Origin: Theropithecus gelada
Taxonomy: Eukaryota > Chordata > Mammalia > Primates > Cercopithecidae
Direction: 5' to 3'
NCBI RefSeq assembly: GCF_003255815.1
Contig: NC_037670.1
Location: forward strand, 72,567,624-72,631,623
DNA: 64,000 bases
The notes beneath the pieces were generated by a model. That model searched no databases. It had not been told where the DNA came from and worked only from the letters and a program-made list of their open reading frames with translations. The position numbers and the translations under genes are program-made. This document shows, piece after piece, positions 32,801-43,625 of the stretch (positions are counted from its first letter, which is position 1; each line of letters begins with the position of its first letter).

Positions 32801-35199
32801 ACAATAAAGTTTTTTCTTTTGATTAACCATTATTGTGATGTTGCAGACAAAACAAAGAAGCAGGTTAGGCTATGTGTCAGAGATACACTCCAAGTCAATG
32901 AATAGAACCAGGCTTTCCCCCACCATCTCCAGGATCTTATTCCCTCTTCCCTCCAAACAATGCCTCTTAGCAGTGGACCTCAACAGTGGACCTGAGCTGC
33001 AGCTTCACAGAGATGAGCACGCTCTTGAATGAATTCATTCTTTCCTCCCACAGATACCAAAGAAGAAGAAAATATGGAGAGGGAGCTACCCAAACTGCAG
33101 ACTGAACTTTGTATAGCTTTGTAGCCAGAAAAAAATAAAGAAATAAATACATGAGGAAAGTAGCTTTTTACTGAGTAATAATTAGAACTCTCCTTCATTT
33201 CCTTCTAATTCAAACCAAAATTATTTTTCCCCTTTTCAGTAATGAATCAAGTGATTCATGAGTATACTGGGGATTTTGTCTAGGCTTAGAGTTGGCCAGT
33301 AATATATAGAAGTGGATGTGGTTAATTAAGAACAAGAAAAAAATTGAATTCCTAGTATCAGATCTCTCATTGCACTAGTTTTTGGTAACTCTGTCATCAG
33401 CCGAAGAAATTCAATCAATGAAACCCATGAAGAACTATCCATTTACAAGATCCATTTACAATATGTAAACATGAACTTTGCCTTTAGTTCCATGCAACAG
33501 GAATTCACTGCCTCATAAATGAGCACATATTTTTATGATTCTGCTGCATCTCATTACAACAAAAAACTCATGTAACATACTTTATAGCAAATTTCTTCTT
33601 TAAAGCTATATTTAATGCCATCACAATTTCCAAATACATGTACAGCACTCTACTGTAGGCAGAGAGTAAAGAAAAGAAGAACGCATCATTTCAAGACCTT
33701 GATGAATACTGAAATGCTGGTTACAAACACGTTATGGTTTATGAATTATGGTGTTTAATATGGCATTTTTACTTATTTTCTCTATCCTAGAATTAAGCTG
33801 CCCAACACTGACAGGGCAGAGGAAAAATGTCATTTCCTCTGTTTTGCAAATGAAAAAACCTCAAAAGGTGATTCTCTTCATTTAAAGACCTTCTTGGTAA
33901 CCAGTGGATTACAGGGGAGAAGCTGTCACTGGCTGTCCAGGCCACACCCCACTTGTAATGGGCCTGCTGAGAACCCCTGCAGCCCAAGTGCCTTACTCCT
34001 CTATCACATGACTCCCTCTTGTTGCAGTTGGTAGGAGCTAAGACAGGGACCTGATCAATGTCTGCTCATCTGCAGGCCAGCCAGTTAGCCTGTGCCTGAC
34101 TAATATTTGAGCTGGTACAAATTCATTATTCTCCCAAATAGTTGGTGTTGGGAAAAGGAAAGACTCAGCCATTTAATGTAAAGCTGGTAATAAAAATGTG
34201 CAGTGAGGGTGAATCAGGAACATGGCAAGCCAACAATCCATGCAACCCAAAATAATGAAGGGACAAAAACTTCACTGAGTAGCTGCTAAACGCAGATTAC
34301 ATCGCCCAACCAAGGAGAAGCAGAGGGCAGGGAGACCCTTTCCTAGAAAAGACATCGTTCCTGAGATTTCCCATCTGAATCCTTACAGTAAACCTCCTTT
34401 TACTGAGGGACTCTTGCTCCTTGCAATCAAACAATCAGAAACACAATAACTGCTGACATAGTGTCTATTGAACAATTAGCGCAGCTCTTTTAAAGCTAAT
34501 AAAAAGAAACTATTTCACAGAGATGTAAAATTCAAAAACCTAACAAAAAAAGAAATTATCCTGTTTGAATATCAAAAGATGTGTAAAAAGTTAGGGCTGT
34601 ATTCAAAAAATCATACACATCTGTCTGAAGACAGTTGACATCACATGAAGCTTCCACTCATGTGAAAGATATAATATTTATCACATGTATTGTTTTTCTA
34701 TGCTGCATAACATATAATATAAAAGTTAAATAATGTTAAAGCAAAATAACAGAAATTAAATGTAAGTGTAATAAATAAAGCAAAAACTAATAAAAATGTA
34801 ATGAGAAATTAACAAAACAATCATTGACAAAGAGATTCATACCCATGTTTCAAAAAATACCATATAGCTAGTACATTAAAAATATGTAAGCACATGAAAA
34901 AATTTAATAATATAATTAATAGAAAACATGAATAATACAGTCAGAAACAAGATTTTATATAGATACATAAATATAATTACACCTATTATGAAATGAGAGC
35001 AAATATTTTATTCAGGTCCATAGAACATTTTTTAATTAAATCATGCACTTGAACAAAAAATATGCTTAAATTCAACACATGGAAAATCATATGGATCACA
35101 TCTTCTGATAAACCAATAAATTTTAAAAGCACAATAAAATGTTCACAAACATAAAGCTAACTATTTGGGAATTGCTAAATATTTTCCTAAATAATCCTT
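32801..35199. other. Unassigned ~2.4 kb, increasingly AT-rich
   Basis: No Alu or clear exon. Frames at 32835-33032 (+), 32967-33198 (-) and 33793-33987 (-) have no family resemblance or clear splice context. From about 34480 onward it becomes A-rich, perhaps a decayed L1. Confidence 0.45.
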
Positions 35200-37547
35200 A
35201 GTTCTGAAAATAAAAGAAAACTGCTATTACTAAGGATCTACAAGACAATAAAAAAGAGACTACTTCATACCCCAACCATTAGGATAAAGTCTTGCTTATA
35301 GAAAAGTGTATACCCTGAAAAATCATTATTAAAAAAGAAAAACTGAATGGAACCAAGTAAACATTTTTAAAATTTTAAAGATAAGCTACAAAATAAACCA
35401 AAAGAAAACAGAATGTAGAAATTAACAAAGAAAAAAGCTGAAATGTATGATCTATGAATTCAAAAATTCACTCTGCGAGGATGAATAAAAAGCAAAAATT
35501 CTCACAAGTCTGATAAGGAGAAAAGAGAAAGAATAAGAAAGGCAAGCAGAAAATAAAAACAGATATACCAGATAGAGAGTTAGAAAATTTTATGAAAATA
35601 TTATCTGCAACTCTATGATGACATATTTGAAAGCCTAGCATTAGTGGATAATTCTCTAGAAAAATACAAATTACCAAAACTGATAAAAATAGAGAAAATG
35701 AATATACAAACCACTAATAATGTAGATTATCAAGGCAATTAAAGCCTTGTTTTTTAAAGGCACTAGTTCCAGATAGACTTACAGGTGAATTATCCAACTT
35801 TTGAAAAATGCATAATTTCAATGAAATTTAAATTATTCCAGATTATATTTAAAAATAGAAAGCCTCCTAATTTGATTTTTAAATTTTAAACTAGCCAGAT
35901 GTAATAACGTTCAAAAACAGAAAATTACAGTCCAGTTTCACTGGTAAATATATGTGCAGATGATGTCAATAAAATACTATCAAATTAAATCAATATTTGC
36001 AAGATTTCCAAAGAGTAATGCATTGTCATCAGGTATGGTTTATTTCAGAAAGCCAAAGATGACCAATAAACATAATGACAAATTCATTACATTGAAACCT
36101 TAAAGAAACATCTCTATATAGCTCTATATATCTATGATTTCATAAATGGTACTAAAAGTGATTTGATAAAATGCAGCCATATTTTCTAATAAGAATTCCA
36201 AGTCAGATTGGAATAAAATAAATATAGTATTTATATATAAAGAAAAACATCATTAAAATCAGAATGACCCTTTATTACCATTATTATTCAAAATTGGGCT
36301 CTGAAGTTCTAGTAAACAAGGATAAGAAAATAAAATAATTGGCTTAATAGTAATAAAGCTACTAAAATTCATAAGGGAACTGCATAAGGTGACTACGTAC
36401 ACCATATGCAAAACCAATATTTTATATCTAACAAAAACAAGAAATTAAAACAGAAAACAACTGCTATTCACAATGGTTAAACAAACAAACAAAAAAACCC
36501 TTCATGTTGTTGTAAAATTTTATTGTTAAATACAAAATAAGATTTGAACAAGTAGATAGGCAACCAATGTCCTTGGAAAAGAAGACTTCATGCTAAAATA
36601 TTATAAACAAAAATCCTCCAAAAAGTATATGCTTCTAAGTATACTTTTAAGCAATCTAGTTAGAATCACAACCATTTTGAAATCAGTTAAAATGTGAATG
36701 TTCATTTGGAAGTATAAATAGCTAAGAAGACTAAAAAACATAAAAACAATAGTAAGTCAAAGACTCCCATCTATTAAAACTTACTATAACAGCATCTTAA
36801 ACAAATAAGAAATAAGCAAATAATTGAGTGATTGGAATAGCATCCAGTAGTAGGTCCCAATATATACAATTAATATATTCCATGTAGAATTCTATTTTAG
36901 TACGAAAAAAAGTATTTATTCAAAACACTGTCAAAACTAGCTATCCATCTGTAAGTAAATTAAGTCATTATTTCACATCATATTTCATATGAGTAAAGAC
37001 ACAAATGTGAAAATAAGTAAAAATAGAATAAAATTTAGGAGAATAAATTTTGGGGGAGACTTTTTACTCAAGGTTTTTATAACCGAAGGTAGAAAACCCA
37101 AAAATTCTAGAAGAAAAATTAGAAGTATTTGATTAGATAAAAAATAAAAAAAAATAGAGTCAAAGATGAATAAAGGATTGGGAAAAATATTAACATAAAA
37201 GTTTCCACATATTAGTAAAAAAAAAAAAAAGTATAAGCAACCAAAAAAGAATAGGAAATGCAAATGTCCAATAAACATAAAGAGAGTCAAACTCAATCTG
37301 AATCAGAGGAGACAATACTAAAATAGCATTGCTACGCATGTTTTTTTACACATTATGTGGCCCAACTTTTATTTCATTTTTTTTTTTTTTTTTTTGAGAT
37401 GGAGCGTCATTCTGTCACCCAGGCTGGAGTGCAGTAGCACCATTGTGGCTCACTGCAACCTCTGCCTCCTGAGCTCAAGCGATTCTCCTGCCTCAGCCCC
37501 CCGAGTAGCTGGGATTACAGGGGCTGCCACCATGCCCGGCTAATTTT

Positions 37548-37580
37548 ATATACATATACATATATATATATAAATATATA
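37548..37580 (+). repeat. (TA)n microsatellite in the Alu linker
   Basis: TATACATATA-type repeats between the left Alu part and the inserted Alu. They probably expanded from the outer Alu's A-rich linker. Confidence 0.85.
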
Positions 37581-37581
37581 C

Positions 37582-37890
37582 ACTTTTTTTTTTTTTTTTT
37601 TTTTTGGAGACAGAGTGTAGCTCTGTCGCCCAGGTTGGAGTGCAGTGGCGTGACCTCGGCTCAGTGCAAACTCTGCCCCCAGGGTTCTAGCAATTCTCCT
37701 ACCTCAGCCTCCCGAGTAGCCGGGATTACGGGCAACTGCCACCACTACTGGCTATTTTTTTTGTATTTGTAGTAGAGACGGGGTTTCACCATGTTGGCCA
37801 GGCTGGTCTCCAACTCTTGACCTCAGGTGATCCACCCGCCTCAGCTTCCCAGAGTGCTCGAATTACAGGCATAAGCCACCACGCCCAGCC
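37582..37890 (-). mobile_element. Inner Alu, minus strand, inside the outer Alu
   Basis: Poly(T) then 'GGAGACAGAGTGTAGCTCTG' to 'CCACCACGCCCAGCC', a full inverted Alu. Left and right flanks are the two halves of the outer Alu, proving the order of insertion. Confidence 0.93.
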
Positions 37891-38159
37891 CATTTTTATA
37901 CTTTTTGGTAGAGATAAGGTTTCACCATGTCGACCAGGCTGGTCTCGAGCTCCTGATCTCAAGCGATCCACCCGCCCTGGCCTCCCAAAGTGCTGAGATT
38001 ACAGGCATGAACCACCATGCCCAGCCAACATGGCCAATTTTTTTTTTAATGTGACAATATCCATTATTATAAAAAATTAGAGGTAGGGCAGGGGCACTTT
38101 CATACATTGTTGTTAAAAATGTGAATGACTGCTATCTTTTTGGAAATAAGTCTAGTAAT

Positions 38160-38493
38160 CAGAGTAGTCCCCTTCATTTGCTTAGGACATGTTCCAAGAC
38201 CCCCAGTGAATGCCTGAAACCGCAAATAGCACTGAGCCCTATATATACTATGTTTATTTGACCTGAAAACCTAGACGGCTATTGCAATTAGGTAGCATAT
38301 ACAGCATGGATATGTTGGAGAAAGGAATAATTCACATCCTGGGTGGGAAGAAGGAGAATATCACAAGATTTGCTACTCACAAAAACATGCAATTTAAATC
38401 TAATGAATTTTCCATTTAGTATATTCAGACCACAGTTGATGATGCGTATGTAAAACCATGGAAAGCAAAACTGCAGATAAGTGGGGACTACTG
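38160..38493 (+). mobile_element. Tigger-like DNA transposon (MITE), inside L1M
   Basis: Left end 'CAGAGTAGTCCCCTTCATTT' and right end 'GATAAGTGGGGACTACTG' are inverted repeats; the interior has 'AAGACCCCCAGTGAATGCCT', 'GAAACCGCAAATAGCACTGA' and 'CCATGGAAAGCAAAACTGCA', matching the non-autonomous Tigger/MER2 group. A TA follows the right end as expected. L1M sequence resumes on both sides. Confidence 0.82.
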
Positions 38494-38769
38494 TAGTTCT
38501 TTATTTCCTTAGTGATAGCAATCTCATTCCTGATAATCTATTTTGTAGATTTAAAAGCCATATGTTATTCACATATAAAATAATGTTTAGTGCAGTATTT
38601 ATAGTAATAGTAAATAACAGAGAAACAATATATTGTCCACCAATAGGGAAATTAACCAAGTTACATCCAACCCATGAAATAGTATGCAGCTATAAAAAAA
38701 AAGAATGCAGTCTTGGAAAGACACTTTCCCAAGTCCTGAATTAGCATTATTATCTTTTCTTCCCATTTA

Positions 38770-39270
38770 TCAATGTAATAAAGAAAACTGTAATTCATTA
38801 CTTTTATTTACATTTATTTGATTACTAATGAGATTGAAAGTTTTTTTATGTTGTTATTAGCCATTTGTGCATTCTCTTTATGGATTATGTCAATGTTGCT
38901 TGTTTTACAATTAGGATTTTCATGTTTCCCTCATTAATTTGTAAAAATCCATTGTACATAAAGACTCAATCTTTGACCAACAAATTACATTATAAATATT
39001 TCTATTTACTGTATAATACTGTATGTGGAGTGAGCTTTCTCACATACAGATGTTGTGAGAAATAAATAGTTAAACCTATCAGTAATTTAATCTTCCCTTG
39101 TATTGGATTTAAAATGTACATTCCTGCCCAAAGAGTATATAAATGTTTTCCCCTGTTTTCTTAAAGTACATGCAAAGTTTTATTTTTTTAACATTTAAAT
39201 CTTTAATCCATCTGGAGTTTATTTTGGTGGATGAAGTGACTTAGGAATCTGACTTTCCCCATTGAAGTAG
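38770..39270 (-). mobile_element. Old L1 ORF2 3' fragment, minus strand
   Basis: 'TTAGCCATTTGTGCATTCTC', 'TTAAATCTTTAATCCATCTG' and 'GAGTTTATTTTGGTGGATGA' are typical of an inverted L1M ORF2 3' region. It has orientation opposite to the neighbouring L1M, so it is a separate insertion. Confidence 0.65.
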
Positions 39271-40705
39271 GGTTCTTGCCTGAAACAGCAGGCAGGAGCT
39301 CCAGGAAGGAGGCCAAACACAGCCAAGCAGTATTCTTGAGGAGATGCCAGGAGGAAAAGAAACTAGCTGTGGAAAGCTGGCCCATGGAACAGCAGTTTCC
39401 CCATGTACAGACAGTAAACCGAGAGAGGAAATCTCCCTGCTTAGATGTCCTGTGTGTCCACCTTCTCCAAATTGCTTGGTCACTAATGTAAATTTACACT
39501 AATCAGCCATTCAATGTTAGATGTGAAGGGAGAATACTACTGTACAAGAGAATACTGAAGAGAGACAGAAAAAAAAAATCCATGCTATTTTTGGGCAAAT
39601 ACAAGATCAGAATAAATCTTTTTCATTTAAGAATGAAAAAGACAAGAAGATACAATAATATCCATGAAGATATTATACCCTACAAAAGGAAATAACTATA
39701 AAATTTAAGACGTAAAGAGCATACTTTTAACATAAATATGGCAGAAAACAGGTAAATTTTAGAAAGCATTTATTTATCCTCTCATATATTAAAGAAAACT
39801 CTCTGGACCCTCCAAACAAAGAAAGTAAAGATGAGCTAAGAAAAAACACTTAAACAAAAAGAAACTTAGCAGAATCATTAAAGTAAGGAGAGAAGAATGC
39901 CTTAACACAGTCTAAAATTGCAATAAAACTTGTAAAGATCAGAATCAACATTGCAGAAAATCAATACAGGCAAGATTGATGAAAAATGGGATGAATATAT
40001 TAAAATGGCCCCCAAAACTGAAAAGAATTATGGGAGACATAAAATGGAGATTCAACATATAAATAATGTATTTTAATAAAGAAGACATCTAAACAAATTC
40101 GACAAAACATAAAATATTGCATAAGAAACTTTCCTTAAAGCTGTACCTTGTAGTAGTTGTTTATCTTATCTTGAAAAGATAAAGAAAGAAGAAAAAGCAT
40201 CAGCTAATTTTGCAAACCATAATTCCTCCAAGCAATAAGAGGAATTTGTATTGGACAGCACATTTTGGCCACCAAAAAATGTTAGTTCCTAGTTAAAGTT
40301 TGTTTTCCTAACAAGTTAAGGAGATGCACCAGTAAGAAACAAGCAGTCTATTTGTGAGTGAGAGTTATGAGAAAAGAAGTGCATGAACAGTGAGAGGCAT
40401 CTGAAGTGACCACTGTGAGGACGTGGACAAGCAGCGCAGTCTCTGGTCTAATGGACAAGATTTTGTGGATTGGGAACACTACACAAGGCGTGACTGACTA
40501 GAAAACCACCCTGGCAACCTCTGACTTCCACCTTTGAACAAGAAGTCATTTACATCATATTTGCCATCAAGAATGCCCAGCCGGAGAAAGAACATTTGAG
40601 CGCTTAAAGCGGGGGTGGGAAAAGTGGATGGGGTGGGTCTAAAGGAGGCAGGAAAAAATGCCCTGCCTCGATTTTGTCTGCCACCATCAAAAAATTATGT
40701 TCTTT
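39271..40705. other. Unassigned ~1.4 kb
   Basis: 39560-40140 is A-rich and may be decayed L1. 40340-40660 is more GC-balanced and unassigned. Frames at 39203-39491 overlap on both strands and resemble nothing known. Confidence 0.4.
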
Positions 40706-41590
40706 TCCTTTTTTGAAAAATTTACTTTTTTCTATTGAGTCATAATAGATGTATGTATTTGGGGCTGCACGTGTAAATCTGATACATTCATGCAATGTAT
40801 AAAGATCAAATCAGGGTAACTGGGATATCCATCACCTTAAATATGTACCTATTGTATGGTAGGATAATTCTAATTAATCTTGTCTAGCTATTTTGAAATG
40901 TACAATAGATTATTGTTAACTATAATCACCCAACAGATCTGTTGGAAATCAGGTCTTAACTTCTCTCTAACTGTATATTTGCACCCATTAATAAATCTTT
41001 GTTTATTCCCCCCTATCCCCACTACCCTTCCTGGCCTCTGGCAACCACCAATCTACTTTTATCTTCCTAAGATGCAATTTTTTAACTGTCACATGTCAAT
41101 GAGGACATCCACTACTTGTCTTTCTCTATTTGGCTTATTTCATTTAACATAATGACCTCCAGTTCCACCTATGCTGCAGCAAATAACAGGACTTTTTAAT
41201 TTGTTCTTTCCTCAAATGCATAATTCACTGGCCTTTTGTTTGTCTGTTTTGAGACAGAGTCTTGCTCTATTGCCCAGGCTGGAGTATAGTGGCACGATCT
41301 CAGCTCACTGCAAACTCCGCTGCCCAGGCTCAAGTGATGCTCTTGTCTCAGCCTCCTGAGTAGCTGGGATTACAGGTGTGTGCCACCATGCCCAGCTAAT
41401 TTTTGGATTTTTAGTAGGGATGGGGTTTCACCATGTTGGCCAGGTTGGTCTAGAACTCCTGACCTCAAGTGATCCACCCGCCTCAGCCTCCTAAAGTTCT
41501 GGGATTACAGGCATGAGCCACCGCACCCAGCCAATTCATTGGCTTATAACAGTGTGTTAGAGAAAAGTGAGAAGAGTCATTTTTCCCACT
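40706..41590 (-). mobile_element. L1 (L1MA/MB) 3' end, minus strand, split by Alu
   Basis: Reverse-strand L1 3' UTR words: 'ATATCCATCACCTTAAATAT', 'AATAGATTATTGTTAACTAT', 'CCTCTGGCAACCACCAATCT', 'TTATTTCATTTAACATAATG'. The Alu at 41233-41532 interrupts it. It is sense to SUGCT, unlike the other long L1s here. Confidence 0.85.
41233..41532 (-). mobile_element. Alu element, minus strand
   Basis: 'GAGACAGAGTCTTGCTCTAT' to 'CACCGCACCCAGCC', with target duplication AATTCACTGGC (41222-41232) and AATTCATTGGC (41533-41543), inside the L1 3' end. Confidence 0.94.
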
Positions 41591-42780
41591 CTATATTTTT
41601 TGGCTTAATTAGACCTTTTCTGTAACAAAATAGCCGAGCTGAATAAAAATCTAACCAAATCTAACCTTTTTTGTGCTGACCAAAAAGATTCACCTTACAT
41701 AAGGTGCAATTCATTAAACCTAGACAATCCTGATGAATATTTTTTAAGATAAAGACATAGTCCTTAAAAAAGACTTAAAAGTCAGATTGGCCTAGATCAC
41801 TTCACAATATTGTGTACGGAATAAAATTATAGCTTTTCTATGGGGAAAGATGCTTACCAAGAATTTTATATCCAGACAAATTTTCATTCACTTGTAAACA
41901 CAACAGAATGATATCTTCAGATATGTAAGGACTTACAAAATATGCCACCTATGCCTCCTAGAGAAATAATAAAAGGTTGGAGGCATATTCCTACCATAAA
42001 AAAGTTAGGTAAGATAAAAAACTCATAAATATGCAAGTGCCATGAAAGAAATGGGAATAAATATTGCTACTACTCAATCTCAGAATTATATCCAAAATAG
42101 CTGCTAAAATAAAATAAAATAAAATGGTATAATAATTATTGAAAGAAAAGATATATGAGTTAAAAATAATAATGGCTGAGGTAGTAACTGAGATAAAAAA
42201 AATCAAATATATAAACAAATCTGGAAGCTGAAGGAAGAAAAAAGTAGAAGGGAACAAATAGTGTCTCCCTGTTGCCTTCATTTATGGTCAAACTTGTACA
42301 GAGAACTAAAGTAATATCAAATAAACAAATATTGTAGTATTCAAGACAAAAAATATTAACTGGATTTAAAGTAATAATTGAAAACTCTAAATAAAATTAA
42401 AGAAGATTATATAACACAGCAGCTCAAGACATGTGAATTCAAACTACCCAGAAGTAATAAATGATTTTGGTGATGTGGCCAGTTACGAGACATATATAAT
42501 ATAAGCATGGTAATATAAGCATGGCAATACAATATAAGCATGGTAATTGCATATCTAATATAAGCAACTACCATGCTTACCAAGACAGGTATACAATGTA
42601 TAAGAAGAAATCTACAAAACTTGCTATTATGAGAGTTGACTAGTGCTATGCTCTTGGAAGGGAAGACTCAATTGTGATGAACAGATCAGCTCTAATCAAT
42701 TTAATTTTTATATTTAAATCAATGCCAATCAAAATCTGATAAACTGTTGTTAACTTGACATTTTCTCTCAAAATTTTCTC
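41591..42780 (+). mobile_element. Probable decayed L1 or HAL1 ORF1-side sequence
   Basis: Contains 'TACCAAGAATTTTATATCCA', like the L1/HAL1 ORF1 end (ACCAAGAATACTATATCCAG). The remainder is A-rich and hard to place. The assignment is tentative and the boundaries are approximate. Confidence 0.4.
42497..42590 (+). repeat. Short ATATAAGCATGG repeats with an inverted copy
   Basis: 'TAATATAAGCATGG' occurs three times imperfectly at 42497-42546, followed by the inverted 'TACCATGCTTA' near 42569-42579. TAAGCATGGTA and TACCATGCTTA are an 11-bp inverted repeat that could form a hairpin. Confidence 0.75.
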
Positions 42781-42785
42781 CAAAG

Positions 42786-42863
42786 GTTGCAGTGAGCTGA
42801 GATCACGCCCCTGAACTCCACCCTGGGCAACAAGAGCAAAACTCTGTCTCAAAAGAAAAGAAA
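42786..42863 (+). mobile_element. 5'-truncated Alu (3' end only), plus strand
   Basis: 'GGTTGCAGTGAGCTGAGATC' to 'AACTCTGTCTCAAAAG' plus a short tail. Flanks AATTTTCTCCAAA and AAATTCTCCAAA look like its target duplication, so truncation happened at insertion. Confidence 0.85.
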
Positions 42864-43012
42864 AATTCTCCAAAATAATACGCAGAAAACAATGAGCAAA
42901 AAAATACTGCAAATGAAGAATACTATAGGATTTATGAAAATAGATGTCTAAACTTGCTACAAAGCCAAAACAATGACAATAGAATTGAACTGAGATAGTA
43001 AGAGACAACAGG
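42864..43012. other. Unassigned spacer
   Basis: Short A-rich spacer between Alu fragments. Confidence 0.4.
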
Positions 43013-43307
43013 GGCCAGGTATGCTGGCTCACACCTGTAATTCCAGCACTTTGGAAGGCCAGGGCAGGAGGGTTGCTTGAGCTCAGGAACTCAGGACCAG
43101 ACTGGACAGCAGAGTGAGACCCCATCTCTACAAAAAATAAAAAATTTAGCCAAGTGTGGTGGCGCATACCTGTAGTCCCCACTTGGAGGCTGAGGTAGGA
43201 GGATCACTTGGGCCCAGGAAGTCGAGGCTGCTGTGAGCCATGATTGCACCACTGCAATACAGCCTGGGCAACAGAGCAAGACCCTGTCTAAAAAATAAAA
43301 ATAAAAA
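43013..43307 (+). mobile_element. Alu element, old (AluJ-like), plus strand
   Basis: GGCCAGGTATGCTGGCTCAC through 'GGTGGCGCATACCTGTAGTC' to 'GACCCTGTCTAAAAAATAAA'. Diverged, with AluJ features. Another Alu follows directly. Confidence 0.92.
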
Positions 43308-43625
43308 AGAGAGACAGCTCAGCATGGTGGCTCATACCTGTAATCCCAGCACTTTGGAGAGGCCAAGGTGGTCAGATGGCTTGAGTTCATAAACTTAAGA
43401 CCAGTCTGGGCATCATGGTAAAACCCCAGATAAACAAAAAATACAAAACTTGGCCAGGTGCAGTAGTTTGTGCCTACAGTCTCAGCTACTCAGGAGGCTG
43501 GGGTGGGAGGATCACTTGAGCCTCGGAGGTAGAGTCTGAAAGTGAGCCATGACTGCACCACAGCTTCTAGCCTAGGTGACAGAGCAAGATGCTGTCTCAA
43601 AAAAACAAACAAAAGAAACAAAAAG
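43308..43625 (+). mobile_element. Alu element, old, plus strand, head-to-tail with previous
   Basis: 'GCTCAGCATGGTGGCTCATA' through 'GGAGGATCACTTGAGCCTCG' to 'ATGCTGTCTCAAAAAAACAA'. The spacing suggests insertion at or near the previous Alu's A tail. Confidence 0.9.

Larger units (their letters stand above)
37377..38026 (-). mobile_element. Outer Alu, minus strand, split by a second Alu
   Basis: Left part 37377-37547 (poly(T), 'GAGATGGAGCGTCATTCTGT' to 'CCATGCCCGGCTAATTTTAT') and right part 37891-38026 ('GAGATAAGGTTTCACCATGT' to 'CACCATGCCCAGCC') together make one complete inverted Alu. The break is in the A-rich centre of the Alu, now a TATA microsatellite plus another Alu. Confidence 0.92.
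35200..38730 (+). mobile_element. Ancient L1 (L1M type), plus strand, interrupted
   Basis: A decayed L1 ORF2 readable as ordered words: 'CTTACAGGTGAATTATCCAA', 'GTCCAGTTTCACTGGTAAAT', 'ACCAATAAACATAATGACAA', 'CAAAATTGGGCTCTGAAGTT', then 3' ORF2 ('AATGTCCAATAAACATAAAG', 'GCACTTTCATACATTGTTGT', 'CCACCAATAGGGAAATTAAC', 'GAAATAGTATGCAGCTATAA'). Insertions at 37377-38026 (Alu in Alu) and 38160-38493 (Tigger-like) split it. No frame survives. Antisense to SUGCT. The left boundary is approximate. Confidence 0.72.
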
